This document shows positions 1 to 8,514 of a stretch of DNA of 64,000 nucleotides, piece by piece. The stretch comes from Paraburkholderia sp. Lineage in GTDB: Bacteria; Pseudomonadota; Gammaproteobacteria; Burkholderiales; Burkholderiaceae. The stretch lies in NCBI GenBank assembly GCA_004322045.1, contig SCRN01000034.1:124001-188000 (forward strand), given 5' to 3'. The notes under the pieces were generated by a model. It was not told where the DNA came from. It was given only the letters and a program-made list of their open reading frames with translations, and ran no database searches. The position numbers and the translations under genes were made by a program. Within the stretch, counting starts at the first letter, position 1. Every line of letters begins with the position of its first letter.

Positions 1-159
1 GACTTATGGTCCAGCCTCGTCGTGGAAGGAACGCGCGGGACGATCGAGTTTTCTCGCCCGCCGCAGATGCGCGTGTGGCAGTGGGCGTGGCCGCCGGTGG
101 AAGTCGTCGATCGCGACCCAGAGCAACCCGATCGCTTTCGGTTGCTCCATGCCGGCTAA
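1..159 (+). CDS. C-terminal end of an unidentified protein (5' end outside window)
   Basis: Frame 1 is open from the first base to a TAA at 157-159 and gives 52 residues. The piece is rich in tryptophan and proline (WQWAWPP) and ends in RFRLLHAG. Composition is like the chromosomal genes around it. It converges on the oxidoreductase gene with a 16-base gap, so it belongs to a separate plus-strand unit. The family is not recognised from this fragment. It could be the tail of a membrane-associated or beta-sheet protein, but nothing decides this. Confidence 0.55.
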   Translation, partial: DLWSSLVVEGTRGTIEFSRPPQMRVWQWAWPPVEVVDRDPEQPDRFRLLHAG

Positions 160-175
160 GACCCGAACGAGCCCG

Positions 176-955
176 TCACCTAGCGATATGCGCGCCGAGG
201 CCAACCTGCCCAGGCGCCACGTCCTCTTTCAGCGTGCATTCGGGAATGTCGTAGTCGCCGCCATTCTGCCGTCGATAGGGGATCGGGCGCGTGCTCCAAA
301 GCTCGTCGAGCCTGCGCCCCAACGCATCGCAGGTTTGTGCAAACCTCGCCTCGTCCATCTTGCCCGTTCGATAGACGACGAACGGCGGCAGCACCTCGAA
401 ACCCGGGTAGAACAGCGTGCCGTGGTTGATCGGAAACAACACGTCGTCGATCGGTCCGTTGATCCCGCGCGCGCTATAGTGCGGCTCCCAGCCTCCGGCC
501 GACACGACTAGCATGGCGCGCTTGCCGGCCAAGGATCCCTCGCCGTAACGATCGCCCCAGCGATGGTCGGAATGTTCCCCGACGCCGTAGGCGAAACCGT
601 ATGCGTACACCCGCTCGACCCATCCTTTCATGATCGCCGGCATGGAAAACCACCACAGCGGAAATTGAAAGATGACGGCATCGGCCCATTTGAGTTTCTC
701 CTGCTCGCTCGCAATGTCTTCGCTCTGCGTGCCGCTCTGGAAAGCATGCTTGGAATCGCTCGACGGGTGAAACACGGCCCCGGGCACGTGGTCGGTACTA
801 TCACCGGCGTCCAGCACCGCCTTCCACTGCATCTCGTACAGATCGGAAACGCGCACGGTATGCCCCGCATCTTCCAATCGCTTCACGGCAAATGCCTTCA
901 GCGCTCCGTTGAAAGACCTCGGCTCGGGATGCGCATAGACGATTAGGACCTTCAT
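176..955 (-). CDS. NAD(P)H dehydrogenase (quinone)-type flavoprotein
   Basis: A 259-residue protein of the flavodoxin-like NAD(P)H oxidoreductase family (MdaB/NQO1/YwrO group), which reduces quinones or nitro compounds with FMN or FAD. The N-terminus IVYAHPEPRSFNGALK is the phosphate-binding loop of the fold. Residues near 95-110 (ADAVIFQFPLWWFSMPAIMKGW) are the family's isoalloxazine-contact region, and VVSAGGWEPHYS follows. The length is normal. It is divergent from a LysR gene across an 86-base gap, the usual arrangement for a reductase controlled by its own LysR regulator and induced by an electrophile. The substrate is not predictable. Confidence 0.88.
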   Translation of the reverse strand: MKVLIVYAHPEPRSFNGALKAFAVKRLEDAGHTVRVSDLYEMQWKAVLDAGDSTDHVPGAVFHPSSDSKHAFQSGTQSEDIASEQEKLKWADAVIFQFPLWWFSMPAIMKGWVERVYAYGFAYGVGEHSDHRWGDRYGEGSLAGKRAMLVVSAGGWEPHYSARGINGPIDDVLFPINHGTLFYPGFEVLPPFVVYRTGKMDEARFAQTCDALGRRLDELWSTRPIPYRRQNGGDYDIPECTLKEDVAPGQVGLGAHIAR

Positions 956-1019
956 CGCTCAGACTCCAAAATTATCGAAGGCCTAGGCTACGACGTCCCA
1001 AGGTATAGTTGAAATGAAT

Positions 1020-1035
1020 TCCTGAAATTACAGGT
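1020..1035. promoter_or_regulatory. Candidate LysR operator between the divergent genes
   Basis: TCCTGAAATTACAGGT contains the inverted repeat CCTG-N6-CAGG and has a T-N11-A core like LysR boxes. It lies 6 bases before the LysR start and 65 bases before the reductase start. Binding is inferred, not shown. Confidence 0.4.
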
Positions 1036-1041
1036 ATTACA

Positions 1042-1941
1042 TTGGATAATCGCCTTCGACGCCTCGATCTGAACTTGCTCGTCACGCTGGACGCCTTGCT
1101 TAGCGAGCTGAACGTGACGCGGGCGGCTCAGCGCCTGCATTACTCGCAGCCTTCGGTCAGCGTCCAGTTGGCCAAGTTGCGGGATATTTTCGACGACCCG
1201 CTCCTCTTGCCCGGTCCGCGCGGCATGCGTCCGACGCAACGTGCCGAGCAACTGCGCGAGCCGTTGCGCGAAGCGCTCGATGCGCTGGAGTGTGCGGTGG
1301 CGCCGGCGCGGCCTTTCGATCCTTTGGCAGCCGATCACACATGGAAGCTGGCCGCGACAGACTACGCGGAATCGACCATCGTGCTACCGGCCCTGCAGGG
1401 CCTTCGTACCAGCGCGCCGGGCTCGCGCCTCGCCGTGGTGGAAATGGTGCCGCCGCGCTTCGAAAAGCAAGCCGAACAGGGTGACATCGACATCGCTTTT
1501 CATACAACGATAGGGGCGCCGGAAGGTCTGCGCCGCCGCATATTGTTCGCCGAGCGCTACGTGTTGATCGGCCGCGCCGGTCATCCGCGCTTGAAACGGC
1601 GTCCGACGCTCGCGCAATTCTGCAAGCTCGAACATGTCATCGTGTCGCCGGACGGCGGCGGGTTTCGTGGCGTCACCGATGAAGTGCTCGGCGAAGCCGG
1701 CCTCACACGGCGAGTAGCGCTTTCGGTTCCGCACTTTCTCTTTCTCATCGCCGCAGTGGCGCAGACGGATCTCGTCGCGATGGCGCCGCATCGCCTCGTG
1801 CGAGACAACCCGGCGCTCACCATCGTCGAAGCTCCGGTCCACGTTCCCGGCTACGAGATGTGCATGCTCTGGCACGAACGCGCGCATCGCGATCCGGCGC
1901 ATCAGTGGCTGCGAGAGCATCTCGTTGCTTCGATTGGATGA
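1042..1941 (+). CDS. LysR-family transcriptional regulator (NodD-like group)
   Basis: A 299-residue LysR protein. Residues 8-65 hold the winged HTH (LDLNLLVTLDALLSELNVTRAAQRLHYSQPSVS), followed by a LysR substrate-binding domain to about 295. The RRLDLNLL opening is typical of the NodD-like group. The start used is TTG at 1042, because no in-frame ATG lies near the conserved N-terminus. It probably controls the divergent NAD(P)H oxidoreductase. The effector is unknown. Confidence 0.87.
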   Translation: MDNRLRRLDLNLLVTLDALLSELNVTRAAQRLHYSQPSVSVQLAKLRDIFDDPLLLPGPRGMRPTQRAEQLREPLREALDALECAVAPARPFDPLAADHTWKLAATDYAESTIVLPALQGLRTSAPGSRLAVVEMVPPRFEKQAEQGDIDIAFHTTIGAPEGLRRRILFAERYVLIGRAGHPRLKRRPTLAQFCKLEHVIVSPDGGGFRGVTDEVLGEAGLTRRVALSVPHFLFLIAAVAQTDLVAMAPHRLVRDNPALTIVEAPVHVPGYEMCMLWHERAHRDPAHQWLREHLVASIG

Positions 1942-1958
1942 TTTTTCCCACTGTGAAA

Positions 1959-2162
1959 CTAACCTTTAAAGGGATTCAGCACGCGGGTGCCTGTGCCGGC
2001 GAAATCATCAACATTTCGCGTCACCACCGTCAGATCGTGGATCAACGCGGTTGCCGCAAGCGCTTTTCCATTCGCCCTGCTCATCCGAAGCCCCTCCATT
2101 CTCTTCTCAGCCGCTGTGCGAGTGATATTAGTCGAACCGACCCACAGAAAAATCGACGCCAA
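1959..2162 (-). pseudogene. C-terminal remnant of a VapC-type PIN-domain toxin
   Basis: The last 40 or so residues (ALAATALIHDLTVVTRNVDDF followed by AGTGTRVLNPF) match the conserved C-terminal part of FitB/VapC PIN ribonucleases: the AATAL helix, the TRN motif and an LNP(F/W) end. The N-terminal half with the first catalytic Asp is missing and no VapB-like antitoxin is visible. A neighbouring minus-strand frame (2128-2331) may hold scrambled upstream sequence. This is a decayed toxin gene beside the MNIO operon, which suggests past recombination here. Confidence 0.6.
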
Positions 2163-2517
2163 GGTTTTCGGCCGCGAGAGCCCTCTCGAATCTCACTATT
2201 TGCGACGAGTCGATAAAAATCACCGTTTGGGCAGAGCTTTTTCGATCATCCTGGTATCTGGCGATGTCGCTCCATTTAACGGAAATAAGCATCCCAACCC
2301 AAATTATCGTTCCGGACGAAACCGAGCTCATGAAGGTGCCTTTTCATTGGCCGAGCTGAGTTTCGGCTATGAATAAATGTCTTTCCAAGAATTTACCTGT
2401 CAACTTTAACAGCTACTTTTTGATCAGCACTGCGAGTGGAATAAAACAAGAGCAGCCTGCTGTCTAGGTCGAAGAATTATTAAATCCAACGTCAGTAACT
2501 ACTTTTATGGTGGGCAC
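2163..2517. other. Intergenic stretch, AT-richer, upstream of the MNIO operon
   Basis: No convincing gene. Base composition is clearly lower in GC than the flanks. The operon promoter should lie here, in the AT-rich 2380-2510 part, but no clean -35/-10 pair was identified. Frames covering 2128-2331 on the minus strand look like decayed coding sequence. Confidence 0.4.
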
Positions 2518-3879
2518 ATGGAACGGGGATTTTCAGCGCAAGCGGTTACGGTGCAGTCGAATCAAGGGTGGCAGTCAACGGGGATCACAGTCGACGGCAG
2601 TATCGGCGTGACCGTCGCGTATCAAACCGGTCAGTGGGAAGTGGACGCCGACGACGATGACGACGTGCCCTATGACGCGAACGGCAGTCAGATGATGGAG
2701 GCCATCGACGGTGCTCCCTTACCCTACAAGGCACTCGGTGCGCTGGTAGGGCGCATCGGCACTTCCGGACAACCGTTCTGGGTCGGTGACGGTCCCACGA
2801 CGCTTCCCAAAGGCCAATCCGGCATGCTTCAGCTTGCCACCAATACCGACTTGAGCAAGGACCTAAGCAGCAATGTCGGCAATGTCACGGTATTCATCTA
2901 TCCCGAGATCACCGTTGCTGATCTATCGACGCCCCTCGTCAGCGAACCGCCGCAGAGTATCCCGGCCGTGCCGACGGAGGGCTTGGGTCCACTCGCGCAT
3001 TTGATTGGCACCTGGACCAACCAACCGCTCGGGACCTCGGGCAAAGGTGGTACCGACAGTCCCTTCTCGTACAACGTCATGCCGTTACCGCAAGCCGATC
3101 CCTCGGCGCCTCCCGGCTACTTCCTTAAGAACTTCTCCTACTACGAAGAGCTCACCTTTACGGCCATCCACGGCCCGGTTCTCAACCGCAACGGCAACGG
3201 TGCGCAAGTCGCCTATACGCTGTTTTACGAGCAGCGCGTCTATTTCGCGGAGGGTCCTAAAAAGGATGCCCTGGTACATGCCGAAAACGGCTCGATGTTG
3301 TTATTGGGCGATCAGAAGCAACCGCTCGGTCCCTACGGGAACGGGTTCCTGCAGGGCGAGGGCAATCAAACGGTCCCAGACAGCATCGCGCCGAACCAGT
3401 CGTTCAACGTTGCGAAGCAGATATCCGTGCCGCACGGTAATTCGATCCTTGCCCTTGGCTCGTACGCCACGGGCAGCTGTGCACCGGTCATTCCACCGGC
3501 GACGGTGCTGCCCTCCGGGGACGTCGACCCCTTTCCCTACACATGGAAGAACGAGCCCACGAATCCGCAGCCAAGCTATACCGCCAATCCGAACCAAGCG
3601 CTGACGGACGCGCTGGCGATTCGAGCACCGACAAATTTCATCGCGCTGAACGTCAGCTCCGCGAACGGAAGTGGCGCAGTCAGCAATATCGGCTTCGAGC
3701 AAAAGTACAGCAATGTCTCCCGCTACGACTTCACCTGCTGGCTAGAGAGCTTTGACGGGGGAAGCAGTTTTCCGCAGTTGCAATACAGCCAGTCCATCAC
3801 ATTACTGCTGCAAATCAAAAACGGCCTCGTGTCCTTCCCGCATGTGACGACCAATACGCTGACGAAGAAACCCTCGTGA
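2518..3879 (+). CDS. LecA-like lectin domain plus lipocalin/nitrobindin-like domain protein
   Basis: A 453-residue protein, first gene of a four-gene operon. Residues about 8-130 resemble the PA-IL (LecA) galactose-binding lectin fold: GWQSTGITVDGSIGVTVAY, an acidic DADDDDD stretch, GALVGRIGTSGQPFWVG, and a strand ending VTVFIYPEI. Residues about 155-450 start with LAHLIGTWTNQPLG, the GTW signature of lipocalin/FABP-like (nitrobindin-like) barrels. No signal peptide is visible; LecA itself also lacks a classical one. The start follows the LecA-like domain border; the ribosome site is weak. The next gene begins 13 bases downstream. A carbohydrate-binding or carrier role for the modified neighbour protein is inference. 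Confidence 0.7.
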   Translation: MERGFSAQAVTVQSNQGWQSTGITVDGSIGVTVAYQTGQWEVDADDDDDVPYDANGSQMMEAIDGAPLPYKALGALVGRIGTSGQPFWVGDGPTTLPKGQSGMLQLATNTDLSKDLSSNVGNVTVFIYPEITVADLSTPLVSEPPQSIPAVPTEGLGPLAHLIGTWTNQPLGTSGKGGTDSPFSYNVMPLPQADPSAPPGYFLKNFSYYEELTFTAIHGPVLNRNGNGAQVAYTLFYEQRVYFAEGPKKDALVHAENGSMLLLGDQKQPLGPYGNGFLQGEGNQTVPDSIAPNQSFNVAKQISVPHGNSILALGSYATGSCAPVIPPATVLPSGDVDPFPYTWKNEPTNPQPSYTANPNQALTDALAIRAPTNFIALNVSSANGSGAVSNIGFEQKYSNVSRYDFTCWLESFDGGSSFPQLQYSQSITLLLQIKNGLVSFPHVTTNTLTKKPS

Positions 3880-3892
3880 CCGACCTGGAGAA

Positions 3893-5980
3893 ATGAGCAT
3901 GTCCCACCTCGATTCAACGGGCAAAGATCTGCCTGTGCGTCCGCTCAGCGAAGCGGAGCAACGCCTGGTGCGCCATATCGATGAGCATTGGAATCGCGCC
4001 CGCGCGTTAAGCGAGCTACGTGATGGGCTGCAGACCGCCGTCGAAATCGAACTTGCGACGGTACCGCTTTACTTGTTCGCCTATTACTCGATAAACCGTA
4101 CACCCGAAGGCTTTCCGGAGACCGAACTGTCCCGCTTCGCCGGTCAGGCGGGCGGCATCATGATGAGCGTCGCGGTCGAGGAAATGCTTCATTTGTCGTT
4201 GTCGTCCAACATGCTCTTTTCGCTCGGCGTGCAGCCGCAGCTCTATTTGCGCTCACCCTCGCCCTATCCAACGGATCTGCCGGGTCATGCCAGGCTCGGC
4301 CCCGACCGCAAGCCAATGGCGCTTCCCCTGGCCAAGTTCTCGCGCGAGCAGCTATGGCAGTTCCTCGAAATCGAATATCCGGCGTCGGCAGATGCCCCGC
4401 CTGAGTTGAACAATTGGCAGACGATCGGCCAGATCTATTCCTTCCTTCGTTGCATCATCAGTTCGAAGCACATCACTGACGACGATTTCAAGTCGGGGCG
4501 AGCGCCGGCCCAGATCCAGCCGTCCAACTATTCGCCGAACAACATCGACTCGGTATATCCGACTGCCGGCTTCAATTACGGCTGTCCGATTCCCGCGCCG
4601 GCGGGCGGCTCCGCGGCGACCACCGCCGCTTATGCGAGCCGCGGCGATAGCCACGCCGGCCGCAGCGCGCTGATGACGATTGCATCGCGCAAAAACGCTC
4701 TCCAGGCGATCCAAACGATCGACGCCGAGGGCGAGGGCTTTGGCCCTGAGAAGTTCGACGATGAGAGCGACCACGAGCTCTCGCACTACTACAAATTCCT
4801 GACGCTGCAATCGCAACTCGTCGGCTACGATCCCCACGACGAAAAATTGCGGAACCTGCCGCCCCCGCCTCCGCCGGCGGCACGTCAGTTCGGCCCGGAT
4901 GAGCTCGCGAAAATCATGTTCAATTTTCCCGACAATCCCGTTGCCGCCGCGTACCCGCCGGGGCGCCGCGAGCTCGCTGACATCGTCAGTGGTCTGTATC
5001 AGTATATGTTGATCATGACCGAGAGCATCTTCCTCATCGAACCGAGCCAGCAAAAGCTGTACTTCAATCAGACGCTGCACCGATCGATGATCTGGATCCT
5101 CGATAAGGTCATCCAGGCGATGCGCAAGCTCTCCTTGAACGGTGCGGACGGCTACCCCGGCATGCTCCAATTGGCACCGACTTTCGAGAACATCAATCTG
5201 GGCCCGCGCAACCAGGCCTTCGCTACGCTGGTCGCCATGTGTAAGGGGATGGATGCCAAATATGGCGGCGAATCCTGGTACAGCAGCGACGCGCAATATT
5301 TCGTCGACATGGTCCCCACTTTGCCGGATGTCAGCGGGCTGTGGCAGGCACAGCCCGATCAGCCGACATTGGGCAAGCCCGGCTGTGACGTCAGCAAATA
5401 TCAAGGCATTCCGAAGTTTCCCGCGACGCCGCCTGCGCCCGGCGACCTACTGGCTGGCGAGGTCCGGCATGCCTGCATGGGGTTGAACCAATGCAAGGGA
5501 CAAGGACGCACCCGCGATAATGCGTGCGCTGGCCAAGGCTATTGCTCGACGGCGCTGGAATTCAACTTCGCCGACCCGGACGCGCCGCTCGTATCGGATC
5601 ACACCTGCCGCGTCCAGAACGCGTGTGCAGGTCAAGGCGGTTGCGGTCTGTACGGCACGGGACATGAACAAGAGACGCCAGGAGCGAACGCCTGTGCCAC
5701 GCAAGGCTGCTGTGCCACGCCGATCAACGCCGAGCGCTTCAGCACCGACGGGCACAACCGCGGAAAGAGCGTGTGGTTACGCGCACGCGAAGTCTTCACC
5801 GAGCAAACCTGGCCTGAATTGCGGAATAAGAACGCGTCGTTGTCCGCTCAGCCGCCGGAGCCGCCGCATCCCGAATTGTTTCAGTATGGTCCGACCATCG
5901 AGTGGATCCAGGAATATAGCGGTCATGGCATGACGGCTTGCGGGGCCAGCGGCATGAGCGGCGCGGGTAGCTGCAGCTGA
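3893..5980 (+). CDS. Ferritin-like (VioB/RebD-type) protein with Cys-rich repeat tail, proposed MNIO substrate
   Basis: A 695-residue protein. Residues about 40-230 match the ferritin-like domain seen in VioB/RebD iminophenyl-pyruvate dimer synthases (LQTAVEIELATVPLYLFAYY, later VAVEEMLHLSLSSNML), with EIE and EEMLH as plausible metal ligands. The last 175 residues differ: 12 cysteines in repeats CMGLNQCKGQG, NACAGQGYC, CRVQNACAGQGGC and NACATQGCC, and a CGASGMSGAGSCS end. C-x-G-Q-G repeats beside an MNIO gene recall bufferin-type substrates, whose cysteines are turned into thiooxazole-like metal ligands. This tail is therefore the likely modification site. There is no signal peptide. The start at 3893 has the ribosome site TGGAGAA. 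The fusion of a large folded domain to a substrate tail is the odd feature. Confidence 0.8.
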   Translation: MSMSHLDSTGKDLPVRPLSEAEQRLVRHIDEHWNRARALSELRDGLQTAVEIELATVPLYLFAYYSINRTPEGFPETELSRFAGQAGGIMMSVAVEEMLHLSLSSNMLFSLGVQPQLYLRSPSPYPTDLPGHARLGPDRKPMALPLAKFSREQLWQFLEIEYPASADAPPELNNWQTIGQIYSFLRCIISSKHITDDDFKSGRAPAQIQPSNYSPNNIDSVYPTAGFNYGCPIPAPAGGSAATTAAYASRGDSHAGRSALMTIASRKNALQAIQTIDAEGEGFGPEKFDDESDHELSHYYKFLTLQSQLVGYDPHDEKLRNLPPPPPPAARQFGPDELAKIMFNFPDNPVAAAYPPGRRELADIVSGLYQYMLIMTESIFLIEPSQQKLYFNQTLHRSMIWILDKVIQAMRKLSLNGADGYPGMLQLAPTFENINLGPRNQAFATLVAMCKGMDAKYGGESWYSSDAQYFVDMVPTLPDVSGLWQAQPDQPTLGKPGCDVSKYQGIPKFPATPPAPGDLLAGEVRHACMGLNQCKGQGRTRDNACAGQGYCSTALEFNFADPDAPLVSDHTCRVQNACAGQGGCGLYGTGHEQETPGANACATQGCCATPINAERFSTDGHNRGKSVWLRAREVFTEQTWPELRNKNASLSAQPPEPPHPELFQYGPTIEWIQEYSGHGMTACGASGMSGAGSCS

Positions 5981-5993
5981 GGAGCGCTGAGAT

Positions 5994-6950
5994 ATGACGG
6001 CACTTCGAGGGGGCGCTGCTGCCGAGCATCAGCTTGGCTTCGGCGTCGGACTGCGCAACCAGCATTTCGACCATATCTTGGCAACCCGGCCGCCCGTGGA
6101 TTGGTTCGAGGCCATCTCGGAAAATTTCATGGATTCGGGCGGCCGGCCGCGCGCCGTCCTGCGCCGGATCGCCGAACATTATCCGGTCGTACTGCATGGC
6201 GTATCCCTGTCGATCGGCAGTACCGACCCGCTCGATCACGACTATCTCGCCCGCTTGCGGCAACTGGCCGACGAGGTATCGGCCCGCTGGGTCAGCGACC
6301 ATCTGTGCTGGACCGGCATGCAGGGGATCAACAGCCACGATCTCCTGCCGCTTCCGCTAACCGAAGCGACGTTGGTGCATGTGAGCACGCGGGTTGCCGA
6401 GGCACAGGAGTTATTGGGGCGGCCCTTGGTATTGGAAAATCCCAGCACCTATGTTCGCTTTCGCCAGTCGACTCTGGACGAGCCGACCTTTCTGCGCGAA
6501 CTCAGCCGGGCAACGGGCTGCTGGCTGCTTCTCGATGTCAACAATGTATATGTCAGCTGCTTCAATGCCGGCACCGATCCGGTGGACTATCTGAACCGGT
6601 TTCCATTCGATCGCGTCGTGCAATTGCACCTAGCCGGACATCAGCATTGCGGCACCCATATCGTCGACACGCATGATCGACCAGTTTCCGAGGCGGTGTG
6701 GCAGCTCTTCCACTTGGCTTGGCAACGCAGTGCGCAAGCAGCCACCTTGCTCGAGTGGGATGGCGATGTGCCCGCCTTCGAGCGTGTGTACGCCGAAGTG
6801 ATGCGGGCGCGACAGATTATCGATGGCGACCGTTCCGTCGATGTCGAGGCTGCCGACCAGCAGCAACCAGACAAAGCAGAGGCGGTATCCACGCCGGTTG
6901 CGTTCTTGGTGCCCGAAATCTTGAGCAACAGCGACACGTGCCAGTCATGA
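5994..6950 (+). CDS. MNIO family (DUF692) multinuclear iron oxidative enzyme
   Basis: A 318-residue DUF692 TIM-barrel protein, the family of MbnB, TglH and bufferin-modifying BufB, which use two or three irons and O2 to rearrange cysteines in peptides. Visible metal-site segments are VVLHGVSLSIGS (His), WVSDHLCW (Asp, His), LVLENPSTY (Glu), LLLDVNNVYVS (Asp, Asn), VVQLHLAGHQHCG (two His), VDTHDRP and LLEWDGDVP (Glu). All expected ligands appear present. The start has the ribosome site AGGAG 9 bases upstream. It follows the Cys-rich protein by 13 bases and overlaps the next gene by 4 (ATGA), so coupled translation with its partner is likely. Confidence 0.93.
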   Translation: MTALRGGAAAEHQLGFGVGLRNQHFDHILATRPPVDWFEAISENFMDSGGRPRAVLRRIAEHYPVVLHGVSLSIGSTDPLDHDYLARLRQLADEVSARWVSDHLCWTGMQGINSHDLLPLPLTEATLVHVSTRVAEAQELLGRPLVLENPSTYVRFRQSTLDEPTFLRELSRATGCWLLLDVNNVYVSCFNAGTDPVDYLNRFPFDRVVQLHLAGHQHCGTHIVDTHDRPVSEAVWQLFHLAWQRSAQAATLLEWDGDVPAFERVYAEVMRARQIIDGDRSVDVEAADQQQPDKAEAVSTPVAFLVPEILSNSDTCQS

Positions 6951-7786
6951 ACATCGACCAGGATCGATTGGCGGTGCTGCAACGATGGATGCTCGACGCG
7001 TTGGTCGCGCCGGACGGCGTGGGCGCCGATACCGTCGACGCCACCTTTCTGCCTGGGCCGAAGCTGTCGCCATCGGCCTGCCTAGCGATCTATCAGCGCA
7101 GCTACATCCTGCGCTTGCGCAACTGCTTGGAAGAGCAGTTCCCGGCCAGCCGCCACGCCCTGGGACCGGCTCTTTTCGCCGACTTCGCAGACGAGTATCT
7201 GCGAGTCTGTCCGTCCGACAGCTACACGCTGCACGAGCTCGGCCGACGCTTCCCGAAATGGCTCGAGGACAATCGTCCGGATCGAGGCAAGCCGCCGGAA
7301 AGACGCGAGTCATGGATCGATTTCATGATCGACTTAGCGACTTATGAGCGCGACCTCTACCGTCTGTTCGACGCGCCGGGCCATGAGGGTCAGCCTTGGC
7401 CTGACGTGTCGGTCGACGACGACAAACTGATCCTTCAGCCGTGCTTGGTTCTAGTCGAGTACCTCTATCCCGTCGCCTGGTATTACCACGAGGTGCGTGC
7501 CGGGCGCTCACCACAGTTTCCAGCTGCCAAGCATTCCTACGCAGTGATCCTGCGCCGCGATTTCCTCACGCACACTTTTCCGGTCACTCGCCTGCACTAC
7601 AGATTCCTGTCGCTTGTGAAACAGACTCGAAATTTACGGGGGTCTCTGGAGGCAATTGCCGCCGAGTCAGAGTTTCCCATTGACGACGTATGGAGATCCT
7701 GGCGCCGCGAGGTACGCCGGTCTTGGCTGGAAGCGGGCTTCTTCGTCGAGAAAAAGGGCGATCAACGGCCCATACACCAGACTTGA
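6947..7786 (+). CDS. DUF2063 partner protein of the MNIO enzyme (BufC/HvfC-like)
   Basis: A 279-residue protein. The N-terminal 100 residues (LAVLQRWMLDALVAP, then LAIYQRSYILRLRNCLEEQFPASR and ALFADFADEYLRVCPSDSYTLHELG) are the DUF2063 helical domain of HvfC/BufC proteins. The C-terminal half is the beta-rich domain found in such partners. These proteins bind the precursor and present it to the MNIO. Its start overlaps the MNIO stop. It closes the operon and is followed, convergently, by the accessory island. The family call is secure; its action on the upstream Cys-rich protein is inference from gene order. Confidence 0.85.
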   Translation: MNIDQDRLAVLQRWMLDALVAPDGVGADTVDATFLPGPKLSPSACLAIYQRSYILRLRNCLEEQFPASRHALGPALFADFADEYLRVCPSDSYTLHELGRRFPKWLEDNRPDRGKPPERRESWIDFMIDLATYERDLYRLFDAPGHEGQPWPDVSVDDDKLILQPCLVLVEYLYPVAWYYHEVRAGRSPQFPAAKHSYAVILRRDFLTHTFPVTRLHYRFLSLVKQTRNLRGSLEAIAAESEFPIDDVWRSWRREVRRSWLEAGFFVEKKGDQRPIHQT

Positions 7787-7793
7787 CCTCATC

Positions 7794-8048
7794 TCATTTT
7801 ACGCAACCCCTGGGCCCATGGATGTATGCACCACGAGCGCTGGGCGTCAGTACCTTCCTGAACATGAGTGGACAGCATGCCCCTAGACTATTGAAATTTG
7901 CACGGGCCTCGCGAAGCGTCAGCCCGTGATTTGCACCGGACCGCACGTCGATTTCGGCCCGGCGAAATCCGTCGTCTTCCCAATAGCAGATCGGGCAGAT
8001 TTCCCAACCGCCCACTTCAGATAGGGTGTAATAATCGCAGCAAGGGCC
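7794..8048 (-). pseudogene. CPCC-family cysteine-rich protein, 5' end damaged
   Basis: Reading leftwards, PCCDYYTLSEVGGWEICPI followed by CYWEDDG and LREARANFNSLGAC matches the small Cys_rich_CPCC family, usually YPCPCCGYxTL...EICPVCFWEDD. An in-frame TAG (8049-8051) sits two codons before the first conserved Cys pair and no ATG is available; only an internal GTG at 8015 could start a shorter form lacking the first knuckle. CPCC proteins often sit in toxin/immunity neighbourhoods. The gene abuts the end of the MNIO operon with a 7-base convergent gap. Confidence 0.6.
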
Positions 8049-8094
8049 CTATACAGCGTTTCGATCAGTTGGTTCACCGCGCATGTGAGCCTTC

Positions 8095-8304
8095 CTATGC
8101 CGGTTGAATGTCGAAATGTGCCACGGCGAACCGTACGCTGCAATCCCACACTGGCTCACCGTTTCGAGTGAAGGTCGCCCAGCCGTCCGCAACGGTCATC
8201 TTCGCTTGCGGAAACACTGCGCCATAGCCGTTCGCGGATGCCGCAATTCTTGTCCGTTCGCGGCAAGTCGCCCAATATTCACCGTCCGGCAATACCTCGC
8301 GCAT
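8095..8304 (-). CDS. Small unknown protein, 69 residues
   Basis: Short soluble protein with EYWATCRERTRIAAS near the start and a WDCSVRFAVAHFDI end; no family recognised. The start has GGACAACGGAA directly before the ATG, 15 bases after the stop of the Pmp3/YqaE-like gene, so the two are probably co-transcribed. The ACGGAA leader resembles, but does not match, the leader used in the array to the right. Confidence 0.5.
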   Translation of the reverse strand: MREVLPDGEYWATCRERTRIAASANGYGAVFPQAKMTVADGWATFTRNGEPVWDCSVRFAVAHFDIQPA

Positions 8305-8319
8305 TTCCGTTGTCCGCTC

Positions 8320-8514
8320 TTATCCTCGGTTCGCTAAGGCGCGCTCGATCTTTTTGTCCGTCTTGTACTGGCTCAGCGCGTAGACGGACCAAATTGCAGC
8401 CGGGATCCAGCCGATCAAGGTGATCTGAAGCAGCAGACAGATGATTCCCGCGAACGGGCGGCCGATCGTGAAGAACTGGAGCCACGGCACAATCAGGGCA
8501 AGCAAGAGACGCAT
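8320..8514 (-). CDS. YqaE/Pmp3-family small membrane protein
   Basis: A 64-residue protein with two hydrophobic helices (LLLALIVPWLQFFTIG and GIICLLLQITLIGWIPAAIW) and a charged tail YKTDKKIE. This is the hallmark of the Pmp3/YqaE proteolipid family, linked to membrane stress in other organisms. The start at 8514 has the ribosome site GAGGACC. Upstream in-frame extension would add a basic stretch not typical of the family, so the shorter form is preferred. Confidence 0.75.
   Translation of the reverse strand: MRLLLALIVPWLQFFTIGRPFAGIICLLLQITLIGWIPAAIWSVYALSQYKTDKKIERALANRG

Noticed and set aside
4352-5404. Long open frame (350 codons) opposite the ferritin-like gene
   Set aside because: Arg-rich composition and exact overlap with a well-supported gene; a high-GC shadow frame.
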